Positions 54,121 to 62,330 of a stretch of 64,000 bases of DNA are shown here, piece by piece. The stretch is from an uncultured Methanoregula sp. GTDB taxonomy: Archaea > Halobacteriota > Methanomicrobia > Methanomicrobiales > Methanospirillaceae. Numbering within the stretch: the stretch's first letter is position 1; every line of letters begins with the position of its first letter. The position numbers and the translations under genes are program-made. The stretch is from positions 2,336,153 to 2,400,152 of the forward strand of contig NZ_OY759744.1 of NCBI RefSeq assembly GCF_963662735.1, given 5' to 3'. The notes under the pieces were generated by a model. It was not told where the DNA came from. It made no database searches and saw only the letters and a program-made list of their open reading frames with translations.

Positions 54121-54330
54121 ATGAAATTTGAAGATATCCCCGTAATATCAAAATTTAAAAAAAAAATTCTTGGAGTTATCTTTGGTTATAACGGTTCTGT
54201 CAATATTTCGGGCTATTTGCAATCAGTGTAATCTTCGGGAAAATTACAATTAGTGGATATGACGTCATCCCGACAGATCTCGATTCCGCAAAATCCTTTT
54301 TGAGTTCGATGGTGCAGGCCCAGGCGAAAT
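54121..54330 (+). pseudogene. Decayed paralogue of the DUF2254-like gene
   Basis: After a frame change the DNA encodes YFGLFAISVIFGKITI and DVIPTDLDSAKSFLSSMVQA, which lines up with VLPTSLDNSRYFLSAMVQS of the intact gene at 50133. A stop interrupts the frame started by ATG 54121, and the remaining 250 codons are absent. It is an N-terminal fragment, probably left after a duplication and deletion. Confidence 0.65.
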
Positions 54331-54350
54331 CAAGTCCTGAACCTGACGCC

Positions 54351-54482
54351 AGTATCCAAACAATTCCCCATCGTGCACCCCCTCACCGAATACCCGCTGG
54401 ACAAAAAAAATTTCGCGCCGGAATACTGGTAAGTGCGTAACGCAAAACCCGACAATGCGTTTTCTCGCGTATGGTCTCATAA
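54351..54482 (+). repeat. Dispersed hairpin repeat, copy R1 (degenerate)
   Basis: The core at 54428-54480 begins GGTAAGTGCGTAACGCAAAA and is followed by a diverged complementary arm. The upstream part (CACCCCCTC, then CCGAATACCCGCTGGACAAAA) matches that of R2. It precedes the RNase III-like gene. Confidence 0.6.
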
Positions 54483-54550
54483 CAGATTCAGGTTCCTGCA
54501 ATTATCGGAAGATCACAAAGATTTTGCTCACACAGGATCCCGAATAGCAT

Positions 54551-55051
54551 ATGGCTGGTGAAGATAGTTTTCCGGGCGATCCGAAATTATCCAAGGAAGA
54601 TTTGGAACAGTATGTAGGCTACAATTTTATTAATCGAAAAATACTCGATGACGCTTTGACCCGTCGGTCCTATTGTAATGAAACCAAGGACAATGAATAC
54701 GAGTTTATGAATGGTCTTGGAACTCTTGGCGACGCAGTACTCGATACTGCCGTTATTTTCCACAGTTATCAATCCGGGAAACATAACCCTCAGGAATTGA
54801 ATGATGAGAGAGTCAGAAATATCAACCGCCAGAAGACTGCAGATTTTGCAAAAAAGCATGAACTTCACCGGTATGTTTTATGGGGAAAAGGTGAATCAAA
54901 ACAAAAATCATGGGAACGCGAGAAATCCGGCGATACAATAACTGAAGCATTAATCGGTGCCATCTTTTACGATGCTCAAACGCATGGCAATAACGGTCTG
55001 GCAATTGTAATGGATCTCTTGATGCGATTACAATTTTTCCAAGAGGATTGA
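54551..55051 (+). CDS. RNase III-domain protein with altered active site
   Basis: 166 residues, essentially a lone RNase III domain without dsRNA-binding domain. VGYNFINRKILDDALTRRSY, NGLGTLGDAVLD and ITEALIGAIFYDA follow the family order. The signature normally reads RLEFLGDAVL; here Glu and Phe are replaced by Gly and Thr, though the Asp of GDAVL is kept. The second site keeps E in TEALIGA, with its partner Asp shifted by one. Cleavage activity is therefore doubtful; RNA binding may remain. RNase III is rare in archaea. The gene lies between hairpin repeats R1 and R2. Confidence 0.7.
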   Translation: MAGEDSFPGDPKLSKEDLEQYVGYNFINRKILDDALTRRSYCNETKDNEYEFMNGLGTLGDAVLDTAVIFHSYQSGKHNPQELNDERVRNINRQKTADFAKKHELHRYVLWGKGESKQKSWEREKSGDTITEALIGAIFYDAQTHGNNGLAIVMDLLMRLQFFQED

Positions 55052-55137
55052 TTCACCCCCTCCCTGCTTCGCATTGAGTCGCTCGCACACATCGCCGAAT
55101 ACTCGCTTGGCAAAATCCCTTTTCAAAAAAATATACA

Positions 55138-55190
55138 GGTAAGTGCGTAGCGCAAAACCCGACGAGGCGTTTTGCGCGTAAAGCATCGCA
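55138..55190 (+). repeat. Dispersed hairpin repeat, copy R2
   Basis: GGTAAGTGCGTAGCGCAAAA and, after a ten-base loop, GTTTTGCGCGTAAAGCATCGC. GCGCAAAAC and GTTTTGCGC are exact complements. Ahead of it lies a T/A-rich TTTTCAAAAAAATAT stretch. It begins 87 bases after the RNase III-like stop. Confidence 0.7.
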
Positions 55191-55203
55191 ACATCGGGAA
55201 AGG

Positions 55204-55610
55204 AAAAATTTCAATCAAAGCTTGCCTGGAAAATTCAAATCAAAGTCTGATTGATCCGGATCAGGTTTTCAATCGGGATCATGATCGCGATTGAAAAATT
55301 TCAATCAAGGTTCGATTAAAAAATTTCAGGCAAGGTCTGCTGAAAAAATTTCAATCAAAGTCCGGTTGAGAAAAGTTAACCAGGTGTACATCAGCCATCC
55401 GGGCCATGCTCCGTCTGACACTTAGTTTAAAATGTATTTTTCAATCAAGGTCTGCTTGAAAAAAATAAATCAAAGTCCGCTCAAAAAATTTCAATCAAAG
55501 CTTGATTGAAAAATAAAAATCAAAGTCTGATTGATCCGGATCAGATTTTCAATCGGGATCGTGATCGCGATTGAAAAATTTCAATCAGGGTTCGATCAAA
55601 AATCCAGAGA
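55204..55610. repeat. Field of ~25-base imperfect tandem repeats with two larger palindromic blocks
   Basis: About ten imperfect units of the form AAAATTTCAATCAAAGTCTG follow one another. Two blocks of about 115 bases (near 55204-55320 and 55486-55600) agree closely, and each includes GATCCGGATC and a GATCRTGATCGCGATTGA palindromic segment. No spacer pattern of a CRISPR array and no coding frame. Iteron-like. Confidence 0.65.
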
Positions 55611-56045
55611 ATGGCGGGTGTCACCCACCAATATTCATCAAAAAACCCTGCCCCGGATGATAGACACCCCCCATCCCAAAACCAGACCTGCAACCCCAAA
55701 AACCCCGCAAAATGCCCGGTTTGCCAATCCGGCCATTTCCGGAAAACCGCGTAAAACGCCCGGATTCCATCGGGGCTCTATACGTGCCCGGAACGGAAAA
55801 ATGTCAAAGATACACCGTTTTCAAAATATGGGTGAAATTTCGCTTAAACCGTTTCATAATACATTTGGCAGGGATCCGGAACAGAGGCCCGCCAAACGCG
55901 AATAGGGTGCCTTACAACGCATTATATGGTCAAAAATTTGGGCTTATTTTGGCAATCGGGGCCTTATATGCAGAGATTTCGAGAGGTTGCGGCGGGATCA
56001 CACCGTATCCGGGAACCGGGCAGGTTCTGTTTAAAAAAATGTCTA

Positions 56046-56099
56046 GGTAAGTGCGTAGCGTAAAACTCGGGCGAGGCGTTTTGCGCGTAAGGCATCGCT
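56046..56099 (+). repeat. Dispersed hairpin repeat, copy R3
   Basis: GGTAAGTGCGTAGCGTAAAA, then a loop and GTTTTGCGCGTAAGGCATCGC. It is preceded by TTTAAAAAAATGTCTA, like R2 and R4. One base of the left arm differs (T for C). Confidence 0.65.
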
Positions 56100-56961
56100 C
56101 GGTGTGAGAGGAGCCGACAAACCATCTCTGTAAAATTTGTATACCATTGGCTCGTTCAAAAAAAATGTCGGTCGCGGGGCCGGGCGAGGAGAATGAATGG
56201 GTCGGTTCGGGTTTCTTGTATTCTGAATCGGTAAAGCTTTGAGCGATAAATCGTTTATAGGATCATTTCAAACCAGTGGAAGTGTGGATAACGAAAAGTA
56301 TCCACACTCATCACATCCATGAAGCGTTCAAAAATCGGTATCATTGGAGATGGTTCAGTTCAGAAGGGGGAATGTTACTCCATCATCCCCCCGGATATGC
56401 GTAGTAACTCATTTTCTTTTTTTTATTTTTTCGGACTGAAATACAGATCCACCAGGTCTTTCATTTTTACTCGGGACTAAGTGGTTTCACCAATAATAAT
56501 TCAACCGGTTATTCCATGAAATGAAGGTAATTATCGCATCATTGAAAAGCCGGAAATCAGATTCTTTGTTTTCTCTACCCCACATCGGATCGTGAACAGG
56601 TAAAGCTTTGAGCGAGCAATTACATTATACCCAAAATGAAATCGCTCAATAGGGGTACCGGCAGGAATGCCCGGTATGAGATCAATAATGAAATAATACC
56701 CTACCTGGAAAAACACCTGGAACCGTTGGATTCATTTCCGGAAGCGGAAGGTACTCGGTGAGAGATCGTATAAATAGAGAAATATATTTCTGGATGTGGA
56801 TAACCGGAGATTGTCCCAAAAGAAAAGACGGGTTCACCAAAGCGATGAAACCACGTTGAACCCCGTCCCGCCCGCAGGCATGAGAAGATTATCTTCTGAT
56901 CCTATGAAGGTTTTCTCTGTGCCGGTGAGCGTAGCTTCTCTAAAAAATGAGGTGAAAAAGA
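56100..56961. other. Gene-free stretch with direct and inverted repeats
   Basis: No credible gene. Two exact copies of GGTAAAGCTTTGAGCGA (56230-56246 and 56599-56615) and a hairpin GTGTGGATA/TATCCACAC (about 56282-56308) are seen. The second direct copy forms part of a wide inverted repeat TTGAGCGA ... TCGCTCAA. The A/T-rich leader at about 56768-56790 (TATAAATAGAG) may be the promoter of the gene at 56962. Confidence 0.5.
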
Positions 56962-58287
56962 ATGCAACTACGAAAAATCAACATCATCCTGCTGGCATTA
57001 CTGCTGGCAGCGATGGCGATTGTACCAATGGTGAGTGCAGTGAGAGTACAAAATACAAACACCGCGACCATAGAGGAGTTGAATGCAGTATCTCTTAATC
57101 AGAGTAATACTCAATTGCCGCAGTTACAGTATGATAAAACCCAGAAGAAAGTTGGTATCGACGGCGAATTTAAAGTGGACCGGGGTACGCGGAGTTCTCA
57201 GATTACTGCTAGGATAGCTAAATCTGCCGCTTCAACCATATCGAACATCCCCTTTGGTGCAATTGTCCATCAGTCAGACAATGGGGTAACGACGGTATTT
57301 GATTCAACAGGACAACAGCTGTTTGCGACAGAAGATGCATCATCGCCATTGATCAATACTCCGGATGGTGTCCTGCGGGCGACCGAAATATTCGAAGTCC
57401 CGGACAAATCATTGATTGTGGATGATAAAAGTATTACAAATGTGTTCTACGACAACCAGAGAATTCTGACAATTATAAAAGATTCTGTTGATGGAAAAAA
57501 ACTAGGATCCGTGCAACGGACATCTTTAACGCCTTCAACCCCCTCACCAATGGGGCCATGGATTGAATACGGTGAAACAGCACCAATAGGTACTGTCGGG
57601 CAATTTTCGGCACGATGGAATGTCCCCAAAAGCCCCATATTAAACATAACTTATCCAACCCAGGGTATGAGTGGTTCGGTATTTACAATTTGGAATGGCC
57701 TTGAAAGAACAAATGGCGCAAGTGATTTTCTGCTCCAACCGGTACTTGAATGGTACGTACGGGATAATAGCACTTCGCCGTATCCAACAATAGCAAACTG
57801 GAGTATCGCGACGTGGTGGATTTCATCGAAAGAAACGCATGGTCCTACTCTCCACTCAATACGACGTTATGGTATCCCCTCCACAGGAGAATTGGTTGTG
57901 TCCGGTGATCTCATGCAGGGTAACATTTACCATTCCGGAGCAATATGGGACGGAGCGATATCCGATTTGACATTAGGCATCAGTTCGACCCTTTTCCTTA
58001 ATTCGTCCCAGTCATCGGATCTGACCTATCACAACCTTCGTGCATATACTGTATTGGAAGGATGGGAACCAGTTCGAATGAATTTTCAGACCTATAACTC
58101 GAGTTATGTCCCTGGAAACACGACATTTAGCAATATAATTATTAACGATATAGATAGTAACAGCGTTATTCCATCATCCATATCTGGATATATTAACACG
58201 TGGAACTGGAGTACTTCGGCATATGGATTGTCAGTCACCAATACATCCTGGCCAACTTCCATTACCCTGAATACGGGAAATATTTAA
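56962..58287 (+). CDS. Secreted protein with eqolisin-like beta domain
   Basis: 441 residues. The signal peptide ends near MVSAVRVQ. The first 200 residues are low in motifs. The C-terminal half shows blocks resembling glutamic peptidases (eqolisins) and related beta-sandwich proteins: TVGQFSARWNVPKSP, FTIWNGLE, FLLQPVLEWYV, IATWW and TGELVVSGDLMQGN. Gln in LLQPVLEW would fit the catalytic Gln; a matching catalytic Glu could not be placed with certainty. Many Asn-x-Ser/Thr sites in the second half suggest glycosylation outside the cell. The ribosome-binding site GAGGTGA, 7 bases upstream, fixes the start. Function is inferred weakly. Confidence 0.65.
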   Translation: MQLRKINIILLALLLAAMAIVPMVSAVRVQNTNTATIEELNAVSLNQSNTQLPQLQYDKTQKKVGIDGEFKVDRGTRSSQITARIAKSAASTISNIPFGAIVHQSDNGVTTVFDSTGQQLFATEDASSPLINTPDGVLRATEIFEVPDKSLIVDDKSITNVFYDNQRILTIIKDSVDGKKLGSVQRTSLTPSTPSPMGPWIEYGETAPIGTVGQFSARWNVPKSPILNITYPTQGMSGSVFTIWNGLERTNGASDFLLQPVLEWYVRDNSTSPYPTIANWSIATWWISSKETHGPTLHSIRRYGIPSTGELVVSGDLMQGNIYHSGAIWDGAISDLTLGISSTLFLNSSQSSDLTYHNLRAYTVLEGWEPVRMNFQTYNSSYVPGNTTFSNIIINDIDSNSVIPSSISGYINTWNWSTSAYGLSVTNTSWPTSITLNTGNI

Positions 58288-58320
58288 ATTAAAATATCAT
58301 TTTTAAAAGGAAGAACGTGT

Positions 58321-59445
58321 ATGAAAATCACAGTAACTTTACCCTGTTTGATCATATTCTGCTGTTTCCTTACCGGGATTGTTTGCGCAGAAGTACCCGG
58401 TTATGGGAACTGGACAGAGATTACAGATAATGCGAGTTTTGGTCCGCGGGAAAGTTACGGAACTACGGTATTTGACAACAGACTCTGGGTGATCGGGGGG
58501 AATTCATATGGAGGTGATAATCGATTGTTGAATGACGTGTGGTCATCTCCGGATGGGATAAACTGGACGCTGGAAACCGGGCACGCAGAGTTTAGCCCCA
58601 GGAGCGGACACACCGTCGCAGCATTCGATAACCGACTCTGGGTAATCGGAGGTTCCGGAACAAATGACGTGTGGTCATCCCCGGATGGGATAAACTGGAC
58701 TCTCGAAACCGAACATGCAGGATTTAGCCCTCGTGGGTATCATGGAAGTGCAGTTTTTGATAATCGACTCTGGGTCATTGGAGGACTATCGAGCGATTCC
58801 CCAACAACATTCTCCATAACAGATGACGTGTGGTCATCTCCGAATGGGATAAACTGGACGCTCGAAACCGGGCACGCAGAATTTGGTCCTCGCTATGGTT
58901 TGGGTGTTGCAGTTGTCGATAACCGGCTTTGGGTTATCGGAGGCTCCTGGACCAATGATGTATGGTCATCCCCGAATGGGATAAACTGGACACAAGTCAA
59001 CCCAAGTGCCCCATTTAAACAGATGGAGTTTACTCCGGTAGCGGTGTCCGGAAACAGGTTTTGGATCGTCGGAGGGGGATCGAACCCGCCACCACTGGTC
59101 TCCAAAACCCAGCCGGCATATGATTATCATGAGATCTGGTCATCGGCAGATGGAAAGAACTGGACTCTCGAAACCGAACATGCTGGATTCAGTCCCCGGT
59201 TTCTCCACGGGGTTGCGGTATTCCGAAACAGCATCTGGGTCATCGGAGGTATAGGTGGCAGTGGCAATGATGTATGGTACATGCCAATCGCACATTCTCA
59301 GATCCCGCCAACCAGCACAGCTACTTCACAGATTATTTCAACAACAGTATCGATAAACCCGACCCGGGCGGGTATCGATCCTCTCACAGTGTGTTTCAGT
59401 CTTTTCATCGTCATCGGTCTGGGATACCGGAAAATACCGAAGTGA
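58321..59445 (+). CDS. Secreted kelch-type beta-propeller protein
   Basis: 374 residues. Signal peptide ending at GIVCAEVPG. Six or seven kelch-like blades of about 50 residues follow, each with DVWSSPDGINWTLET, FSPR and a core such as FDNRLWVIGG. A C-terminal helix (IDPLTVCFSLFIVIGLGY) with basic tail RKIPK anchors it. Blades 1-5 are nearly identical, a sign of recent internal duplication. Such propellers bind proteins or sugars at the cell surface. It lies 33 bases downstream of the previous gene and may be co-transcribed. No catalytic copper site of galactose oxidase is seen. Confidence 0.85.
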   Translation: MKITVTLPCLIIFCCFLTGIVCAEVPGYGNWTEITDNASFGPRESYGTTVFDNRLWVIGGNSYGGDNRLLNDVWSSPDGINWTLETGHAEFSPRSGHTVAAFDNRLWVIGGSGTNDVWSSPDGINWTLETEHAGFSPRGYHGSAVFDNRLWVIGGLSSDSPTTFSITDDVWSSPNGINWTLETGHAEFGPRYGLGVAVVDNRLWVIGGSWTNDVWSSPNGINWTQVNPSAPFKQMEFTPVAVSGNRFWIVGGGSNPPPLVSKTQPAYDYHEIWSSADGKNWTLETEHAGFSPRFLHGVAVFRNSIWVIGGIGGSGNDVWYMPIAHSQIPPTSTATSQIISTTVSINPTRAGIDPLTVCFSLFIVIGLGYRKIPK

Positions 59446-59985
59446 GAATGAAGAATTTGTGGATCTCATTCAGAACTCTCTGAACAACCTCCTCAAAATT
59501 TTCCCCGAAAAATCCGGCCTTTATATTCGCGTTCTTTTTACGTTTTCCAGGTCTGACTGGGAAAAGTATGCAGCAAAATTTTCCTCGATTCTATGCGCAA
59601 TAAGGGCCAAAAGACGAGGTGCATTTCAGCCTTATTTTGGCAAAATAACCAAAAATATAACGTTGTTTCCACAGGAACCCAAACAGGCAATTTTACGGCG
59701 GTTTCCTACAAGGGCCAAACTATGAAAATGGGAAACGGGGCCCGTATAGGGCTTATTTTACCGTAAGTTTCTGCCACTCCGGTTCAAGGCACCACTACGA
59801 TCAGTGAAAATTTTTCCCGCAGATACCCGGAAAATCATCGGACAAATATGCCACAAGCATAAAGTTTATATTACAAAATGTAAGATGTACTTTACAAAAG
59901 GGAAACTAGCTGACACATCGGGCTGCAGGAAAAATCCGGCAGCCTTTGCATCCAGACTGGCTATTCCCGGGGAATGTGATAATCC
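59446..59985. other. Gene-free stretch with a promoter-like end
   Basis: No convincing gene between 59446 and 59985. Near its end, TTATATTACA (59867-59876) is a TATA-like box, overlapping the inverted pairs TTACA/TGTAA (59871-59883) and TGTAA/TTACA further on (to 59895), which may be an operator for the downstream genes. Confidence 0.4.
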
Positions 59986-60183
59986 ATGAAGATTCAGCGA
60001 CCAGAGAATCTCAATCCCGCCCAGACCCTTACTGTCCGGGAACGGGTCAACATCACCCATGCGGCAGAACTGCCCGGCGGTGTCCAGGAAATGGGACAAG
60101 GCAGCGGGATGAACAATGCTCACAATGGCAGGAATTCTCCGGGTTGTGAGACCCGTGACTATCTTTGGCAGGGATATCAATGA
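59986..60183 (+). CDS. Possible small protein preceding the PKD gene
   Basis: 65 residues from MKIQRPENLNPAQTLTVRERVN, with a Gly/Asn-rich middle. Its TGA overlaps the ATG of the PKD protein gene (60180), the usual sign of coupled translation. A GGGGA run 11 bases before the ATG is a weak binding site. No family recognised; it may be the leftover of a lost gene. Confidence 0.35.
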   Translation: MKIQRPENLNPAQTLTVRERVNITHAAELPGGVQEMGQGSGMNNAHNGRNSPGCETRDYLWQGYQ

Positions 60184-61436
60184 AGACAAATCCTTTTTTC
60201 CTTGTGTTCTGCCTCACGATTCTGTTTCTCGGAATAATCACGGCACCGGTATTGGCGGATAATTCGACAGTCACAGTAACACCTACTGATACGCCCACTC
60301 CGACAATTACTGCAACACCAACAGTCACAGCAACGCCAACCGATACGCCAACTCCTACAGTTACCGCCACTCCGACAGTCACGGCAACGCCAACTGATAC
60401 GCCAACCCCAACAGTCACCGTAACAACTGCTGCCGGCGTGGTCCCTGTCGCCGCATTTTCAGCAACTCCCGCGAGCGGTACGGTCCCGCTGACGGTGCAG
60501 TTTACCGATGCATCAACCAATTCACCGACTTCATGGGAATGGTCATTTGGCGACGGTGTTGGAACTTCCACGCTGCAGAACCCGTCATACACCTACCTGA
60601 CTGCCGGTACCTATTCGGTTACCCTTACTGCTGCAAATGCGGCAGGGAGTAATGCATGCACACAAACCAGCCTGATAACGGTGAACGCTGCAACGATGCC
60701 GGTTGCCGCATTTTCCGGTACTCCGACATCCGGGACTGCCCCGCTGACCGTACAGTTCACGGACACATCAACAGGATCTCCGACATCGTGGAGCTGGAAT
60801 TTTGGTGACGGCGGAACCAGCACGCTCCAGAATCCGTCCTATACGTACGCAACCAACGGGACATATTCGGTGACACTGACTGCAACGAATGCAGCGGGGA
60901 GCAACGCAGATACCCAGGCCGGATATATCACGGTGGGAGGTGCCGGGCCGGTAGCGGGATTTTCCGCAAGTCCCCTATCTGGAGCCGCCCCGCTGGTTGT
61001 AACATTTACTGACACATCCACGGGTTCTCCGACAGCATGGACCTGGGATTTCGGCGATGGCACAACCGGAACTGATGAGAACCCGACTCACACTTACAAC
61101 AGCGCAGGTTCGTACAGCGTTTCCCTCGTTGCATCAAATACAGCAGGCAGCAACACGGACGTACAATCGAATTATATCACCGTCTCATTAGCTTCACCGA
61201 CTCCTGAAGCAACAATCACCGCCAGTTATACCCCGGCACCGGTCCCTGCCAGTACCTACATGGCACCGGCAGAAAGTTCCTCTTCCGGAAAATCTTCAGA
61301 AAGCACTGACACATGGCTGGCGGAGGAAAACAAAAAAATGGCAGCGATAGATGCTGAAACCGCGGCACCTGCGAATAACCCGGGTATTGTTTCATCGGTG
61401 GTCAGCTTTTTCGAATCATTATTTTCGTGGATATAA
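60180..61436 (+). CDS. Secreted protein with three PKD domains
   Basis: 418 residues. Signal peptide (FLVFCLTILFLGIITAPVLA), then a Thr/Pro-rich stretch built of TATPTVTATPTDTPTP units, then three PKD domains (about 85-170, 172-255, 258-340). Each shows the pattern VAAFS, PLTVQFTDTSTGSPTSWSW, FGDG and YTYATNGTYSVTLTATNAAGSN. The C-terminus (about 355-418) is Ser/Lys/Ala-rich and ends with a short amphipathic helix (VVSFFESLFSWI). PKD modules serve as surface spacers and adhesion domains. There is no anchor helix, so it may be released or held by other proteins. Start 60180 is supported by AGGGA 7 bases upstream. Confidence 0.88.
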   Translation: MKTNPFFLVFCLTILFLGIITAPVLADNSTVTVTPTDTPTPTITATPTVTATPTDTPTPTVTATPTVTATPTDTPTPTVTVTTAAGVVPVAAFSATPASGTVPLTVQFTDASTNSPTSWEWSFGDGVGTSTLQNPSYTYLTAGTYSVTLTAANAAGSNACTQTSLITVNAATMPVAAFSGTPTSGTAPLTVQFTDTSTGSPTSWSWNFGDGGTSTLQNPSYTYATNGTYSVTLTATNAAGSNADTQAGYITVGGAGPVAGFSASPLSGAAPLVVTFTDTSTGSPTAWTWDFGDGTTGTDENPTHTYNSAGSYSVSLVASNTAGSNTDVQSNYITVSLASPTPEATITASYTPAPVPASTYMAPAESSSSGKSSESTDTWLAEENKKMAAIDAETAAPANNPGIVSSVVSFFESLFSWI

Positions 61437-61548
61437 TCTTTTTTTTTGGGTGCGGATACCCGACGTCCCCCTCAATCTCTCCACGGTAAGTGTCCTGGTC
61501 ACCCCCTCGGGACCTGCTGGTCAAGTTCCTGTTCAAAAAAAATGTACG

Positions 61549-61602
61549 GGTAAGTGCGCAAGAGCAAAACTCGAGCGAGATGTTTTATGCGTAAGACATC
61601 GC
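61549..61602 (+). repeat. Dispersed hairpin repeat, copy R4
   Basis: GGTAAGTGCGCAAGAGCAAAA, a loop of CTCGAGCGAGAT, then GTTTTATGCGTAAGACATCGC. Preceded by TTCAAAAAAAATGTAC and CACCCCCTCGG, as in R1 and R2. It is the rightmost copy, about 5.5 kb from R3. Confidence 0.65.
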
Positions 61603-61703
61603 AACCAGGGGAGCAAAACTGAAAGAACTCAACGGGTCCTCCAACAAAAACCATCAGGCCCCGATCGATCCCTTAATGCCCATAGCCACCTATAGGTATT
61701 ACT

Positions 61704-61937
61704 ATGCAGGCAGCGAGCACTATTTACATCCGGGAAGATCTCAAAACTCAGCTGAACAACCTGAAGCGGAATCCGAAGGAATCCTACAACGATGTTATCG
61801 AACGCCTGGTAAATCTCACCGTTGATGATGAGCCGCTCAGTGCTGAGGCTATCCGGGGACTGGAAGCGGGTCTTGAGGATATCAAATCCGGCAACCTGAT
61901 CGCTGAAGAGGATATCCGTAAGAAATACGGAGTTTGA
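61704..61937 (+). CDS. Antitoxin of a RelE-type module
   Basis: 77 residues. N-terminal ASTIYIREDLKTQLNNLK fits a DNA-binding beta strand and helix of the ribbon-helix-helix type (KESYNDVIERLV). The C-terminal acidic helix (EEDIRKKYGV) is the likely toxin-wrapping part. Its TGA overlaps the toxin ATG by one base, as usual for such pairs. These antitoxins repress their own promoter. Confidence is high because of the partner gene. Confidence 0.8.
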   Translation: MQAASTIYIREDLKTQLNNLKRNPKESYNDVIERLVNLTVDDEPLSAEAIRGLEAGLEDIKSGNLIAEEDIRKKYGV

Positions 61938-62212
61938 TGAGTCTGTACCGGGTGAAATATACCCATCGTGCAGACAAGGATCTGGAAAAACTGCCTCCCG
62001 ATATTGCCCGCAAAGTTATCAGCACCGTCAGCTCGATCAAAGAAGATCCGTACCGGTTCATCAAAAAACTGAAAGCATCGAACCCGGACCATCCGGTGTA
62101 TTCACTCCGGATCCGGAGGGATGTCCGTGCCCTGCTCTCAATTCATAATGATGTCCTGATCATCCATATCATGGAAATCGATTGCCGGAAACAGGCATAC
62201 CGGGATTTTTAA
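61937..62212 (+). CDS. RelE/ParE-family toxin
   Basis: 91 residues. YRVKYTHRADKDLEKLPPDIARKVISTV, PYRFIKKLKAS, YSLRIRRDVRALLSI and IHIMEIDCRKQAYRDF give the RelE fold with Arg residues in the active cleft (RIRRDVRA). RelE proteins cut mRNA in the ribosome; ParE relatives act on gyrase. The YSLRIRRDVRALLS block favours the RelE mRNase type. Directly coupled to the antitoxin. The module stands at the right edge of the accessory zone. Confidence 0.82.
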   Translation: MSLYRVKYTHRADKDLEKLPPDIARKVISTVSSIKEDPYRFIKKLKASNPDHPVYSLRIRRDVRALLSIHNDVLIIHIMEIDCRKQAYRDF

Positions 62213-62257
62213 AATAGATCGCGTGGCGTCTGTATTGAAAGGAAATGTTTCCGGAAG

Positions 62258-62302
62258 CAGGTTCAGGCAGGCAGGCACATGCGAGACCAGACCCTGAACC
62301 TG
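62258..62302. terminator. Hairpin between convergent relE and TrmB genes
   Basis: CAGGTTCAGG (62258-62267) and CCTGAACCTG (62293-62302) are exact complements with a 25-base loop, placed between two converging genes. It can work for both strands. Confidence 0.5.
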
Positions 62303-62330
62303 GCGCCGTTAACCCGGCGTGAACTCCGGT

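Noticed and set aside
54265..54501. 78-codon minus-strand frame over repeat R1
   Set aside because: It depends on the degenerate repeat; the equivalent frames in R3 and R4 stop early or do not match.
55204..55610. Repeat field considered as a CRISPR array
   Set aside because: Units are imperfect and directly adjoining, without unique spacers, and no cas gene is in the window.
55531..55905. 124-codon plus-strand frame
   Set aside because: It begins inside the tandem repeat field and its translation is basic low-complexity sequence without start signal.
59459..59725. 88-codon plus-strand frame after the kelch gene
   Set aside because: No ribosome-binding site, odd composition and no fold; the DNA looks like relic or noncoding sequence.
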